Of a stretch of DNA of 64,000 nucleotides, positions 1-9,948 are shown in pieces. The notes under the pieces are model-generated. The model saw only the letters and a list, made by a program, of their open reading frames with translations. It searched no databases and was not told the origin of the DNA. The first letter of the stretch is position 1. Every line of letters begins with the position of its first letter. The DNA comes from Clusia tigrina. Lineage: Eukaryota; Arthropoda; Insecta; Diptera; Clusiidae. Made by a program: the position numbers and the translations under genes. Location: NCBI GenBank assembly GCA_920105625.2, contig OV050030.1, forward strand, positions 351,788,425 through 351,852,424, given 5' to 3'.

Positions 1-615
1 CTGCCTGTTTTTCTTATTTAATTCCTTTGTTAGTTCAGCATGAGACCCGTGGGTAATTATAGTTTTATTGATTAAGGCAGTTAGTTTATTATTGACTTCA
101 TTATAATAGTCAATTATGGTCATGGGGCCTTGTCGCATGATGCTGAGCTCCTATTCTATTATATGTAGTGGTCTCTTATCTGCGTATGCGAAATCTAAGC
201 GGCTAAGAATGCCGGCAAAATTCAAAATAGTTCCATGATTCGTAAGTATGTCGTTTGCATTATCAGTTATTTTGCTCCTTAATATGGTCAATGCAGCGTA
301 ATATGTGCGACTTCCCTTCTGATATAAACTCATTGAATTGTTGGCTGCTTCGCGCCAACTAACGTATGAACTGTTGCCATCAAATTGTGGCAATGATTTG
401 ATTACGTCTAATGACTCTTCGCAGCGTATATTATCATCGATTGTTTCCGCCTGATATTCCGTAATTGAATTTATAGCCGTTAATTGCCCAAGATTCCTAG
501 TCAATTCCTCTATTCTCCTAACCAATGGTATTGTTTGAGCCTCTATTAGGCTCCATATCTGTTCTGTGCTTGACATCGCTTCTTTTGTAGACAAACAAGA
601 AAATCTACTAGACAA
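1..615 (-). pseudogene. Gag fragment of gypsy-like element B1
   Basis: The minus strand encodes the N-terminal half of a retrotransposon Gag. An open stretch runs from about 615 to 151 and contains a conserved block around FDGNSSYVSWREA. The product continues in another frame through 150-1 (MRQGP...DYYNEV), so a frameshift sits near 145-150. The same protein is encoded by B2 at 34950-36146 on the plus strand, almost residue for residue. It is also a distant paralogue of the Gag in A1 and A2, which share the spaced SLPxFxG...YVSWR pattern. No zinc knuckle is visible. The copy is cut by the window start, so downstream pol cannot be judged. The role, virion-like particle assembly, is inferred from the family. 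Confidence 0.8.
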
Positions 616-639
616 TTCAAATTCAATTTCAAATTTGAA

Positions 640-1095
640 GTAATTTAAATTTCATTAAAAATTAGTTTAAATTTTGTAAAAATAAAAATAAAATACTTAT
701 GTTATATATTACTTGTTGGTCTTGTTGTCTCCGTTGTTGACAAGTTGATTGGTGTAACTCCCACGATGTTAAGTAAGTATAATTTTCCTTCTCGGTGATA
801 TCCTAGGTGCTGTAATGATGCCGCTTACTATTGCTAAGATGCAATACCACCACACTTTTCTCGCTTGACGGTTCAGTCCTTATATATTTTTTCGAATATC
901 AAATCGTACATTGTCGATTGGACTTGATTTAACCAGCTGGTTCTATATTTTTTAGGTTGTTTGTTTTTTGTTTAAAATAAAATTCGTTATTTACTTCATC
1001 AGCACATTAAAATTTTTAAGAGTGCTCAAAATGTTTCGTTAACACATTAGAATAATATCAGGATAACGATTTTCAGTTAGATTTTCTGTTCGATT
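640..1095 (-). mobile_element. LTR and leader region of element B1
   Basis: This stretch matches the reverse complement of 34358-34800, which precedes gag in B2, including a TATA-like TATATAA and the downstream CTTGACGGTTCAGTCC region. Similarity between the two copies fades just past 1090. Exact LTR ends cannot be set because neither copy shows a second LTR. Relative to B2, about 100 bp between the leader and the gag start are missing here. Confidence 0.6.
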
Positions 1096-1532
1096 TTGCA
1101 CTATTGTACTCCTTATCGCTTTTTTGTAAATAAAAAAATAATTTTTTTTTTCTCCTCTTCAAAGGATACTTATTTGTCCTTTTTGGAGCAACATAATTAA
1201 TGTTTTAATTTTTTTTACTTAATCAAATTAATGTCAAGGATCATTTGGTTCTTGACCGTTTCCTCCTGTAGCTTAAACCAAACAAAACTTTTTAAACATA
1301 TGAAATAAAAGTACAATTTCGCCTTACCAACTAAGCTAACTCAGCAATAAGCATATTTGCCCAACGGTCACGTTGCGACCAAGTAGTCGGGTTACACATT
1401 CCAGACAGTCAATCACACAGCGAGCGTGGGATATGCTTGCTTTGCAAAGTGTTCTCGCTCGTGGCGAATATGAAGGTAATAAAATGTTAAAAAGAAGAAA
1501 ATATAATTCTTTATACTAGATACCTTAACGTG
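1096..1532. other. No gene recognised
   Basis: AT-rich sequence with T-rich runs near 1140-1220. No coding frame, RNA or repeat match elsewhere in the window was seen. It separates B1 from the truncated 3' part of A1. It may be the rest of the B1 LTR or unrelated flank. Confidence 0.5.
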
Positions 1533-2494
1533 CATGGGTGGAATTATATGAAAATCGGCTCCAAAATTGTTTTTCACAAAAGATTGTATGGTTGGCGAAG
1601 TCAAGGATTTTTCGTTATCGGAAACTATTGTTTTGGTGTCTTTAAAAAAATTCAGAATTTGGACGATGGCTGGCTTAATGTCGATAATAGCTCTAGAGGC
1701 TATAGGCTTTACGATAGCGAATTTAGAAAACTTATCTAAACAAGTGAGAATAAACTTTTTGTCAGTGATTTAAATGTCCACATGAAGTATTTCGCCTGGG
1801 AAAGAGGGTATTGGAGTCTCTCCCATTTGCTGCCTTTTAGGATGTCTTTCATACTTTCCTTCACGACATATTTTGCACTGTGAAGTTATTGTCTTCAGTC
1901 TCTTATAAATGTCTGGAAAAAATAGTCGTTTAGAACCTGCTTTACATTCTATGAAGCTGATCGGTGTGCTCTGGTATGTTCGTTTGTCAAAAGTATTCTA
2001 TTGATATCATCAACATGTCTCTGCTCCGAGTCAGAGAATATTATAATATCGTCAATATAGACGTGACAAGATTTCCCAATTTCGTCACGCAAAACGTATA
2101 TAGCCCTTTGAAAAATGCTTGGCGCATTCTTCAATCCAAATGGTAAACGACAAAATTCATACTTTCCATTGTTGATACTAAAAGCTGTTTTTTCTCTATC
2201 ACGCTCCGCCAGGTTTATCTGGTGGAATCCGCTCTTTAAATGTAATGTCGTGAAAAATCTTGCTCTGCCAAGATTCGACAAAATGACGGATGGATCGGGT
2301 ATGGGGTATTTATCGGAAACGGTTTTTGAATTCAATTTCGTGTAGTCAAACACGAGCCGGTTGTAGGGCCTGCCATGCTCGTCGATGCCCTTTTTGTCAA
2401 CGACCCAAACAGTGCTATTATATGGTGACCGAGAGGGTCTAATTATGCCGTTACACAAAAGACTTTCCACTTCGCCATTAACGAATTGAATCAT
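1533..2494 (-). pseudogene. Pol remnant: reverse transcriptase and integrase pieces (A1)
   Basis: From 2494 to about 2000 the minus strand encodes fingers and palm of a Ty3/gypsy reverse transcriptase, with the catalytic motif YIDDIII and the conserved LPFGLKNAPS. The motif-A aspartate is replaced by histidine (TTLHLKSGF; A2 has TTLDLKSGF). Near 1998 the sequence jumps directly to the zinc-binding part of integrase because about 1.15 kb is deleted. Integrase then runs degenerate to about 1533, where the A2-like sequence ends at the segment encoding the PPMH motif. Function is lost. In an intact element this polyprotein would copy the RNA to DNA and insert it. Confidence 0.85.
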
Positions 2495-2509
2495 GGAGTT
2501 TGGGTAAGA

Positions 2510-3000
2510 CTAGTATCTGGAGTAGATAGGTTCCTGGTCCTTGGTTCCAATTGTAGCTGAAACCCTCGTATTAAAAGGTAAAGCCTCATTCGGATTAGCG
2601 AACACGCCCATATTTTTATGGATAACATTATAGAATTCTTTTCTAGAGTCATTAGGAATTACCTCGGTTGTTAAATTATTAATTGTATCTAGATTCCAAT
2701 ATTTCAGTTTTTCTTGGCCGCCTTTAAAATAAATGGTAACCTTTCCTATGTCTATTACGCCTTTGATGTCTTTTATCAAGCCAAAACCCAAAATTCCGTC
2801 GAATAGGGGTAAACTCTTCAGCACAAAAAAGGTTTCAGTTCTATTGAACACGTTTACAAGTGTTTTTTGATCGATTTTATCTGCACCGTGAATGGATTTT
2901 ACTAGGAAGGGTATAGACAATTTTTTTATGCCTCTTAACTTTTCTGATTTTTTTATATAACTTTTAGAAGCTCCTGTTTCGACCAAAATCTTTATAGTCT
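2510..3000 (-). pseudogene. Retroviral-type aspartic protease region (A1)
   Basis: The minus-strand frame from about 2990 opens with an active-site-like LVETGASKSYI, in which the expected catalytic aspartate is glutamate. A2 keeps DTGAS at the same place (about 42520-42545). The flap and C-terminal region follow, then a linker into RT. It sits directly downstream of gag and upstream of RT, as expected for a Gag-Pol protease. The D-to-E change would abolish normal catalysis, which is inference from family chemistry. Confidence 0.75.
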
Positions 3001-3006
3001 CTCCGC

Positions 3007-4381
3007 CTATTGTTCGTTCAATTTAGGGGAGAACTGATCTTCCCCTAAAAAATTGATTTCGTCTTCAAAGGTCAGGTTTTGGGTTACTTCCTCTTGCTCA
3101 AACTGATCGTTTGGCAAGTCTACGTTTTCCGTGGTACAATAGTTTCCTTCTTGTGTTTCTATTTGAAGGGTGTCGTGACCGAGGTTATTAATTCTTTGCG
3201 TCTTCCTAGGATTGTATCTGTCCGAGTTTGTGCCTCTGTTCTGCCCTTGAATGTCTTGAAAATTGTTAGGTCTAGCCGTTCGCATGCTGTCATCCGAATG
3301 TAGTGCTAGGGTAGTTAATTGTGTAATTACGTTCCGCAACGGATTGTTAAAGTTAGAACGTTCCTGAAAAACGGGATTCTGGATGGGATTGCTTAAATTT
3401 GAACGTGCTTGGAAGGTAGCGTTTGGGAAAAAATTCCGTTCCGATGGGTTAAATGGTTGCTGTCGTAAGTTTTGGGAAATAGGTGAATTAAATGGTTCGA
3501 AACAGCTCATCTCAGCCCGTGTTTGAACAGGGTGTCCATTACCACGTGACCGCCATTAATTTTGCGGTGCTGGTGCGCTAACAAACTTTTGCCTGTGATG
3601 TGGCTGGTTGGGCGTAGCCCTGTTAAGTCCATTGTTATAAATAGCGGCGAAATGATATCGATTTTGGTTAGTTTCCAGCACTTGTGCTGATGCCAAGGCT
3701 GTTGGTAAATCTGCTGGATTGCAGGAGAAAAGCGTATCGCAAAGTGGTCTTCTCAAGCCAGATACAAAGACTCGAAAACGGGTCTTGACGATATTTTTGA
3801 CTCAATGATTGAATCAGGGAAGAATCTCCCTCATAGGACATAATAACTTTGCTGATGATGGCGGTCAGCTTGCGCTCGACCTCGTCACAGAATTGAGTTA
3901 TCGTCTTCTGTCCCTGTCTGAGCTCTTGTTCAAATGTAAAAATGGACTTTTTATCTGCGTATGTGGAATCTAGTCTAGCTATGATGGCATTAAAATTTAA
4001 CACCGTGTTGTATACGCGTAGCGCGGCATCCCCGTTCCCTACGACATTGTTTCTCAAAGTAGCTACCGCTTGATAGTACTTTGAGCTTCCTAAATATGGT
4101 TCAAACAGCTTGTGTGCTGCGACAGCGGCTTGGCGCCAGGAGACGTATCTGTTGGGATCGCCCTTGAACTCTGGTACGGATTTAACAATGTCTAATGTCT
4201 CTTCGCACTGGACGTTTGGTAGGATCTGAATATCTCTATATTCTTCGACAGCGGAGGATGGTTCTAAATTATTAATTCGTCTAGTCAAATTGTCTATTGC
4301 CCCTTGGAGGTCCTGCCTAGTTCTTTGGAATGCCTGCTGGATTGCAGTGTCTAGGACCACTTGTAAGTTTACAGGGTCCAT
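3007..4381 (-). pseudogene. Gag of element A1, frameshifted
   Basis: Gag begins at the ATG at 4381 (MDPVNLQ...). A 237-residue frame holds a coiled-coil-like N-terminus (repeated TRRINNLE-type heptads) and the conserved block with YVSWRQAA. It then loses frame near 3740 and continues in 3756-3556 and 3510-3007. The C-terminal part is rich in Asn, Gln and Arg, and no CCHC knuckle is evident. The same frameshift region occurs in A2 (43111-44044), so the lesion is probably older than the separation of the two copies. In A2 extra in-frame residues precede this Met. Confidence 0.8.
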
Positions 4382-5200
4382 TCTGAGACTCTCAAAGCTT
4401 CCAATCTCTCTAACAGTTCCTCTGCTTCTCTACTAGTTTCCGATTTCCTCATTGACTGCAGCAAAGGTCATTTACACAGATTTTTATTCAATTGACATTT
4501 TCAATTTCACCGTTCTTTTTTTCTTTTAACACTTTGCACTTAAAAAATATTCGAAAAGAATAATAAATAGTAAAAAAAAAAAAATTAATATGATATTTTT
4601 TAGTTAAATGAATTATAAATTTACGGGTTTGAATATTAAGAAGAAAAAAAATTTAACATTTAATTAAAGTTAAAAATACATTTACGTTCCTTTGGAATTT
4701 AATTAAAACGACAATATTTTTGGATACAAATTTTTAACTTTCTAAATTTTTGAGCTTACATGCAAACAAACATATTGACGACTTCAGTTGTTGATATGTA
4801 TATGTATGTGTTGATCCCTTGTTTAGTTCGTTGTGGTTAGTTTGAGTTCGCTGTAGTTGATTCCTTTTTTTCGCTTTTTTATCTTTTGCGTCAGATATAG
4901 AAGTAATTGGTCATTCTGTGTCTTCGGATTTTTTGCTTGCTGCCAAATTTGCAGTTTTCTATCATCACGCTGTTCATTTCTGATTTTATTTCTCAGTTAA
5001 ATTCACTATGCAAATTTATCACTTTTGCTAGTAAAGTTAGATTTTTGTTTTTATAGTTGTTTTAAACGATTTTCGTTTTTGCAGTTTTCGCTTTAAAAAA
5101 ATTTATTTTTGTGTTCACTTTTGTTTTTTTGCAGATTTTCGTTTTTTCTTTTGTCTTTAAAAAATTTGTGTTTATTTCTTATTTTTTTTAAACGGTGGAT
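4382..5200 (-). other. 5' leader of element A1
   Basis: Very AT-rich, no gene on either strand. It lies between the primer-binding site and the gag start of A1. A2 retains only its gag-proximal part, because the Helitron array begins at 44148. Confidence 0.6.
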
Positions 5201-5218
5201 TTAACCCGTTGGGCGCCA
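5201..5218 (-). promoter_or_regulatory. Primer-binding site of element A1
   Basis: On the minus strand TGGCGCCCAACGGGTTAA directly follows the LTR end. TGGCGCCCAAC is the form used by elements primed by a lysine tRNA. It fixes the LTR/internal boundary and the direction of A1. Confidence 0.8.
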
Positions 5219-5722
5219 GTTAATAATGGCAATAGTTGTGAGCGTAAAGAAACCGCACTTTATTAAATTTCTAATAAATTTTCTCGCGCAAGCAGAATAC
5301 AAGTAACAGATTTATTTTTACGGTATTTAATTGATCATTATACATTGAATGTCTAATTTTTCTAATTAAGTTTATATTGGTTTTATTCAACTTAACTGCT
5401 ATGCAGGCTTGAAAAGTATTTCTACAACTAATTATTCTCTAACTTATTTTTCTAAGTGAAGCCAGACTCGATGGTCAATACTATAAGGAATCACACAGAA
5501 CGTCAGGCAGAAGCTGACGAAATAAAATTTGACACGCGCATGTGGCTTGTTTGCACAATTGCATTTGTGCGGAGTCTAAAGCAACAACAATGCAAGTGTT
5601 GGATGCGCGCGTGGTTTGCGGGGGCCCGCGAAATTCGGAAAATAGAGCAAGAAAAAATAATATTGCATTTCAGAAAGAATTTCTTCGTTGGAATTGTCAC
5701 GTTGTTGCTACATGTGTTAACT
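5218..5722 (-). repeat. LTR (505 bp) shared by A1 and an env-bearing neighbour
   Basis: The segment begins AGTTAA and ends TTAACT on the plus strand, an inverted terminal motif typical of gypsy-type LTRs. It is bounded by the PBS at 5201-5218 on one side and by a polypurine tract with an env tail on the other. It therefore acts as 5' LTR for A1 and 3' LTR for the env fragment to its right. Small open frames inside it look fortuitous. Confidence 0.8.
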
Positions 5723-5734
5723 GCTCTCCCCTTT
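5723..5734 (-). promoter_or_regulatory. Polypurine tract
   Basis: Minus strand AAAGGGGAGAGC directly abuts the LTR end at 5722 and overlaps the env stop codon, the normal position for the plus-strand primer of a gypsy-type element. Confidence 0.75.
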
Positions 5735-6080
5735 AAGATTCAGTCATCCCCGACTGATCATATTCACGCAAAACATTGTTAATCTCGATTTTGCGTTGCC
5801 TCTTGTTTAAGAGATATGCCGCGCAAATTATTAGGATGATGGCGAGAGGAGAAGCAGAGGTGTATAAAGTTCCTCTGACTTTGGAATGTAAATGAGAAAT
5901 GCTCTCTATATTTTTAATATTTAATTCATGCAAATAGGGTAGTGACAAAAGAGAAACCTGATAGTAGCTAAACAGTGTATGTTTTGGACCAAAAACGAGT
6001 GTATTTTTGTAGGGGCCTCTTAAATTTTCGAAAAAACAGGACATATTATATTCCGAGTCGAAAGCTTTTAGAGGCGCCAT
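5733..6080 (-). pseudogene. env: C-terminal fragment of an errantivirus-type envelope protein
   Basis: The frame ends 10 bp from the LTR. Its last 50 residues have a hydrophobic segment (SPLAIILIICAAYLL), a basic stop-transfer (NKRQRK) and a short acidic tail, the layout of a class I membrane anchor. Upstream, SLPYLHELNIKNIE is the pre-membrane block expected for gypsy-type Env. The region encoding the surface unit and fusion part is missing. The N-terminal 30 or so residues of this frame may come from the adjoining sequence. It is a broken remnant with no entry function. Confidence 0.7.
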
Positions 6081-6379
6081 CTGGCGGTGAGTTTTTGTTG
6101 AAAGTTTTTTTTTTGCGGAAAGCTGTGGTTTGTGTCTTTGCTATTTTTGGGAGGGAGCTTTTATGGGAAGCTGTGTTTTGGTTTGTGTCTTTGCTATAAG
6201 ACACTTCTTATGTATTGAAATTTCCTCAAATTTCCGCCCACCCCCCGCCTCATTCTTTGCTATTGATTTCCACAAGTTTCTTTTAAACTAAAAAGTTCAA
6301 CACAGTATTTTACTTACACATTCCGCCCCTGTGTTTGCTGTTGCCAACAAAGTTTAAGTTCAACATAGTTTGACTACAG

Positions 6380-6740
6380 AAAAAATGCAGTTTTTTTAAA
6401 AAAATCAACTTTGATTAATGTTCACTGAGAAAAAATGTACTTGCATTCTATTTTTAAAAATATAAATTTCTTGAATGATCTTTGTTGTTTACTGAAAAAA
6501 AAGCAGCTGCTTTCCATTTAAAAAAATATAAACTTCTTGAACTCTCTTTGTTATATACTAATAAAAAAAAATGCAGCTGCATCCCATTAAAATCAACTTT
6601 GATTAATGTTCACTGAGAAAAAATGTACTTGCATTTAAAACTAAATGCAGCTGCTTTCCATTTGTGAACTTCTTGAACTCTTATTGTTGTTTACTAATAA
6701 AAAAAAATGTAGCTGCAAAAATGCAGCTGCATCCTATTTA
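6380..6740. repeat. Subterminal repeats at left side of Polinton
   Basis: A segment of about 45 bp reading ATCAACTTTGATTAATG... then ...AAAATGTACTTGCATT occurs at about 6402-6447 and again at 6592-6637. Interleaved are several copies of AAAATGCAGCTGCAT-type motifs and of AAACTTCTTGAACTC. The flank 6081-6380 holds no gene. This resembles a subterminal or terminal repeat zone upstream of the first gene. Confidence 0.7.
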
Positions 6741-6800
6741 GATAAAAGCTTATTCAACACGAATGTGTGTTTTTAAATGCAGTTGCTTTCTTCAACTCAA

Positions 6801-6838
6801 CATATAAATAGTTCGCTAATGAGCGAGTTTATATTAGT
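6801..6838 (+). promoter_or_regulatory. Probable TATA promoter of the first Polinton gene
   Basis: ATATAAATAG at 6801-6810 is followed about 30 bp later by TTAGTC (6833-6838), a plausible initiator. The next ATG is at 6890, giving a short leader of about 55 nt. Confidence 0.5.
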
Positions 6839-6889
6839 CTTTCTTTTCTCTTCGACAACAAAGTGAAGAATCATATTCATATTTTAAAA

Positions 6890-7135
6890 ATGGATAGTAC
6901 TTTAAGTGCACTTAACAACATTTCTCAAATAAAGGGATACAAAAAACCAGTTCTAAGCCTTAGAATCTTTCCATTCGACACCCTCTTAAGGATAATTAAG
7001 GCTAGCAGGAAGCATACACCGTTTGGAGAAAAAATCATGGTGGAGTTAGATGAACATGTAATATTCTTACCTCAAAAATTTAATAGTTTAACAGACGACG
7101 ATATTAAACTTATCAAGTGGAGAATATTTTATTAA
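6890..7135 (+). CDS. Small Polinton protein of unknown function (81 aa)
   Basis: The open frame reaches back to 6863, but the upstream codon is GTG; the first ATG is 6890, so that start is used. The product ends KLIKWRIFY. The central pattern FGEKIMVELDEHVIFLPQ, a run of beta-strand-like residues followed by FLPxxF and an LTDD segment, looks like a small beta-barrel (OB-like) protein. That fold is a guess. It has its own TATA box and a convergent polB remnant 93 bp downstream, with AATAAAG at about 7185 as a poly(A) signal. The frame is intact. Confidence 0.65.
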   Translation: MDSTLSALNNISQIKGYKKPVLSLRIFPFDTLLRIIKASRKHTPFGEKIMVELDEHVIFLPQKFNSLTDDDIKLIKWRIFY

Positions 7136-7227
7136 AAAGATAAATGTAATTAATAATAACTATAAATTTGTTTTTGAAACGAAAAATAAAGAATAAAAAA
7201 ATCTGTAATAAATTTTTAAGTAGTTGC

Positions 7228-7930
7228 TTATTTTTTATCTATATCTACAATTCTAAAGTGGCTCCACGCTTTCGTTTCATTAGTACCAGTCACTAAAAAT
7301 CGTTTTGTCATCAAATGGATTCAAAGCGAGCTTAATTTGAGTGATGCTGTTAACTTCATGTTTCTGCGATTGAACTAAATTTTGTTCGATTACTTTTTCA
7401 ATATTATTTTGCAGACAATCAACATAGTCAACAAATGTTATCCTATTTTTTATTATATGTCTTTACACTTTTTTTGTTCTTCTTTACCCTCTACCTGTAT
7501 TGCGTACATTTTTGATCTGAGACCAACAAATGCAGTCATTATGAGACCATTATTCTCATCTTTCATGAGACCCAGAACTTTTTTATTTACGTGAGGGATA
7601 TCCCATCTGTTTCCAATAGGGTAATCGCTTGTATCAAAACGTTCACCACAATCACGCTTAATGATTTGATACAAGTCGGGGCAAATGACTTCATATATAA
7701 GAGAATCTGTATCAGTGTAGCAAATAGTACAATTGGATCCAAATTCAGGAAGCATATAACCATAATGAAAATCGTAAATGGTTGTTTTAGCTAGTTCGAG
7801 GATACACATACCAACATATATGGGCTTATTGAAGAAAACTTCTGTTTTGTTTAGCTCTATAGCAACAAGATTTTCATTGAATATGGTTCAAGCTTTAAAT
7901 TCCGGCTTGGAATTGTTTTTTATTTTAAAT
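7228..7930 (-). pseudogene. polB: Protein-primed DNA polymerase B, C-terminal remnant
   Basis: The minus strand reads a continuous homology of about 230 residues, with a stop near 7892 and stops near 7450. It contains the palm motif YTDTDSLIYEV, including the catalytic DTDS, and the block VGLRSKMYAIQ just after it. Downstream come a KHEV...KLALNPFDD block and a stop at 7228. These are the C-terminal landmarks of Polinton-type PolB. An intact enzyme has about 1,000 residues or more with an exonuclease domain, and everything upstream of about residue -230 is deleted. The Polinton therefore cannot replicate itself. Confidence 0.88.
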
Positions 7931-8023
7931 TGTATTTTTGAAAAAGAAATTTTAAACATAAATGTCCACAGTTGAAAGTATTAAATTTTTGTTTTTGTTT
8001 ATAATTATATTCAATAGGGGCTT

Positions 8024-8390
8024 TTAATTATTAACTATTTCAAGTGGTTGTAAGTCGCCAAAACTATCAAAATATTCCTTATAGTTGTGATTTTTGTAGT
8101 ACGCTACCCAATGTGTTCCACGACCGCTTGAGTCATCTAAATTAACAATACCACATTCTTGAGGTAATGGTTTTTTAGGTAAACAATCACGCATAAAAAC
8201 ACCTCTAAAATGATTAAGTTGTTTTTCATATTTATTCAAATCTATATCTGTTAGTGGTCGTTTGGGTAGGTTCTTTAAAAGTTTTTTTAATGTTGATTGT
8301 AATAAAGTCCAAATCCTTTCTTATATGGTTTAAGATGCAAACCTTTACCCATAGCAATTGACTCCATGCATCTAATTGTGACGCGTAGCC
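8024..8390 (-). pseudogene. Adenain-like cysteine protease region of Polinton
   Basis: The clean frame 8239-8024 has a conserved FRGVFMRDCLP segment, then VNLDDSSGRGTHWVAYY with the catalytic His, and YFDSFGD. This matches the adenovirus-type maturation protease family used by Polintons. The downstream catalytic Cys is not present: the frame ends LEIVNN, so the domain is truncated. Homology extends upstream without ATG (LPKRPLTDIDLNKY) and, after frameshifts, joins a MGKGLHLKPYKKG block at about 8325-8370. In related elements such a protease cleaves capsid proteins during assembly. Confidence 0.82.
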
Positions 8391-9129
8391 TCTGCTAGTT
8401 GTTCCTTTCCATTTTTTATATTATTTATAGCTTTTGCAATAGCTGATCCACCAGTAGCTAATCCACCAAGTGCAGACAACGCTGTTAAAACTGGAATTAA
8501 TGGAAGATATCCACCAATTTTTGGTACTGGAATAACTCTCGGTATAGCAATATTAGATTTTTTTTTCTTTGTAAAACTTGAATATACAGCTTTTTGAGCA
8601 ATTTTAATAGCAGCATTTATATTATCAGGTTTTTCTTTTTTAAGATTTTCAAGGTGTTTTTGATAGTAGTTGAAAATAATTTTTTATTATATCCTTTTGT
8701 CTTTCTCTTTCTTCTTTTTTTCTTTAATTTCCTTGTTTTACGAATGTTATTTTTCATTCCTAATCCAAATTTAACTTTTGTCTTCATTGCGTTTGTTACA
8801 AACCAAGCGTCTGCACGTTCTCTTAAATTACTATCTTTTGATTTTACTCGTCCCCAAGCTTTTTCAGCTAATATTTGGTCAGCGTAATGTCTTTTATTTA
8901 TATCTTTTGATTGTGAATATGCAATATCATGCACTTTGCAAGCTGCATCCAATGGATTTATTCCTTTATCTCCTCTTGCTAAACGTTCTTTTAGTTTTGT
9001 TCCTGGTCCACAGATTTGATAGCCAGGTAAATGCAGTTCAAAAGGTAATGCGTGTATTAAGTTGTTTACGAGTCCCCTGCCAATCTTAATCTGATTATGT
9101 GTATGTCTTTGGTTATAGTTTATAACCAT
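8391..9129 (-). pseudogene. Minor capsid protein with phospholipase-A2-like domain
   Basis: Starting at ATG 9129, residues about 33-75 carry CGPGTKL...PLDAACKVHDIAYS. The glycine-rich calcium loop and the CxxHD catalytic dyad are both as in PLA2-like domains of parvovirus-type minor capsid proteins. A lysine/arginine-rich segment follows (residues about 128-150), then a one-base frameshift near 8630. Reading continues in the next frame with a hydrophobic, glycine-rich segment (PKIGGYLPLIPVLTALSALGG). The product probably once ran on into the protease region. Likely role: membrane interaction during particle entry or assembly, which is inference. Confidence 0.8.
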
Positions 9130-9242
9130 TTTTTTTGTTATATGAAATAGTCAAGGCCCATTGCTGTTAGCATTACAAATCGAAATGAGATACTTTCTAC
9201 ATATAATAGAGAATTTATATTGAAAACATATTAGTTATCAAT

Positions 9243-9935
9243 ATGCGATTAAAGAAGCAACATAAGCAAATTTTAGTAAGAAATGCTGATGATATCTATA
9301 TGCAAGGGAAAAAACAAAAAATTATTCATTGTTCACTTTTACCAAATTCAATACGTGCACTTATTGTAGGACCATCAGACTGTGGCAAGACTAATGTTAT
9401 GCTTAGTCTAATAGAAAGTCGTAATGGTCTTAATTTCAAAAATATTTACGTATATTCAAAATCTTTGTATCAACCAAAATATTGCTACCTAAAGAAATTG
9501 ATTGATCCAATAAAGGGAATAAACCTTTTTACAATTTCGGAAAATGAAAAAGTTATAAGTCCAGTTAAAGCTAAACCACACTCCATAATAATTTTCGATG
9601 ATGTAATTTGTGATAAACAAAACACAATAAGAGATTATTTTTGTATGGGAAGACACAAGTTGAATGATTGTTTTTATTTATGTCAAACTTATACGAAAAT
9701 TCCAAAACATTTAATACGAGATAATGCAAATATGATTATTATATTTAAACAAGATGAAATGAATGTTAAGCATATATATAATGACCATATTATCAGAGAT
9801 ATGTCATTTAATCAATTTATGAAGATTTGTATTGAATGTTGGAGAGATAAGTATGGGTTTGTTGTTGTAAGTAAGGATGATTTAATAAATAAAGGACGAT
9901 ATCGAAAAGGATTTGATAATTTCTTTCAATTATGA
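9243..9935 (+). CDS. Packaging ATPase, FtsK/HerA (A32-like) family
   Basis: An intact 230-residue frame from ATG 9243. Walker A is GPSDCGKTN at residues 43-51; Walker B is IIIFDDV at about 113-119; a C-terminal glutamine-containing sensor segment lies around LCQTYTK. This is the Polinton genome-packaging ATPase, expected to pump DNA into a capsid. It is divergently oriented from the minor capsid gene, with a 113-bp intergenic region (9130-9242) likely to hold both promoters. It is one of the few undamaged genes in the Polinton. Confidence 0.9.
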   Translation: MRLKKQHKQILVRNADDIYMQGKKQKIIHCSLLPNSIRALIVGPSDCGKTNVMLSLIESRNGLNFKNIYVYSKSLYQPKYCYLKKLIDPIKGINLFTISENEKVISPVKAKPHSIIIFDDVICDKQNTIRDYFCMGRHKLNDCFYLCQTYTKIPKHLIRDNANMIIIFKQDEMNVKHIYNDHIIRDMSFNQFMKICIECWRDKYGFVVVSKDDLINKGRYRKGFDNFFQL

Positions 9936-9948
9936 GAGACCTGATGTA

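Larger units (their letters stand above)
1533..5217 (-). mobile_element. Gypsy-like (errantivirus-type) element A1, internal region
   Basis: Read on the minus strand from 5217 to 1533 the order is leader, gag, protease, reverse transcriptase and integrase fragment, the order of Ty3/gypsy elements. Each part aligns with A2 (36184-44147). A1 lacks about 1.15 kb that A2 retains between the RT and integrase parts (junction near 1998). Its 3' part stops at about 1533, so the rest of integrase, env and the 3' LTR are absent. The element is dead: it has frameshifts in gag and substitutions at catalytic positions of protease and RT. Confidence 0.85.

Noticed and set aside
1530..1773. Two overlapping plus-strand frames
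   Set aside because: They are antisense to the A1 integrase fragment; the same antisense frame appears over A2 at 36595.
5456..5782. 108-residue plus-strand frame inside the LTR
   Set aside because: It crosses the LTR, PPT and env stop on the opposite strand; no family features.
6863..6889. Upstream extension of the small Polinton protein
   Set aside because: The codon at 6863 is GTG, not ATG. The first ATG in frame is 6890 and suits the promoter position.
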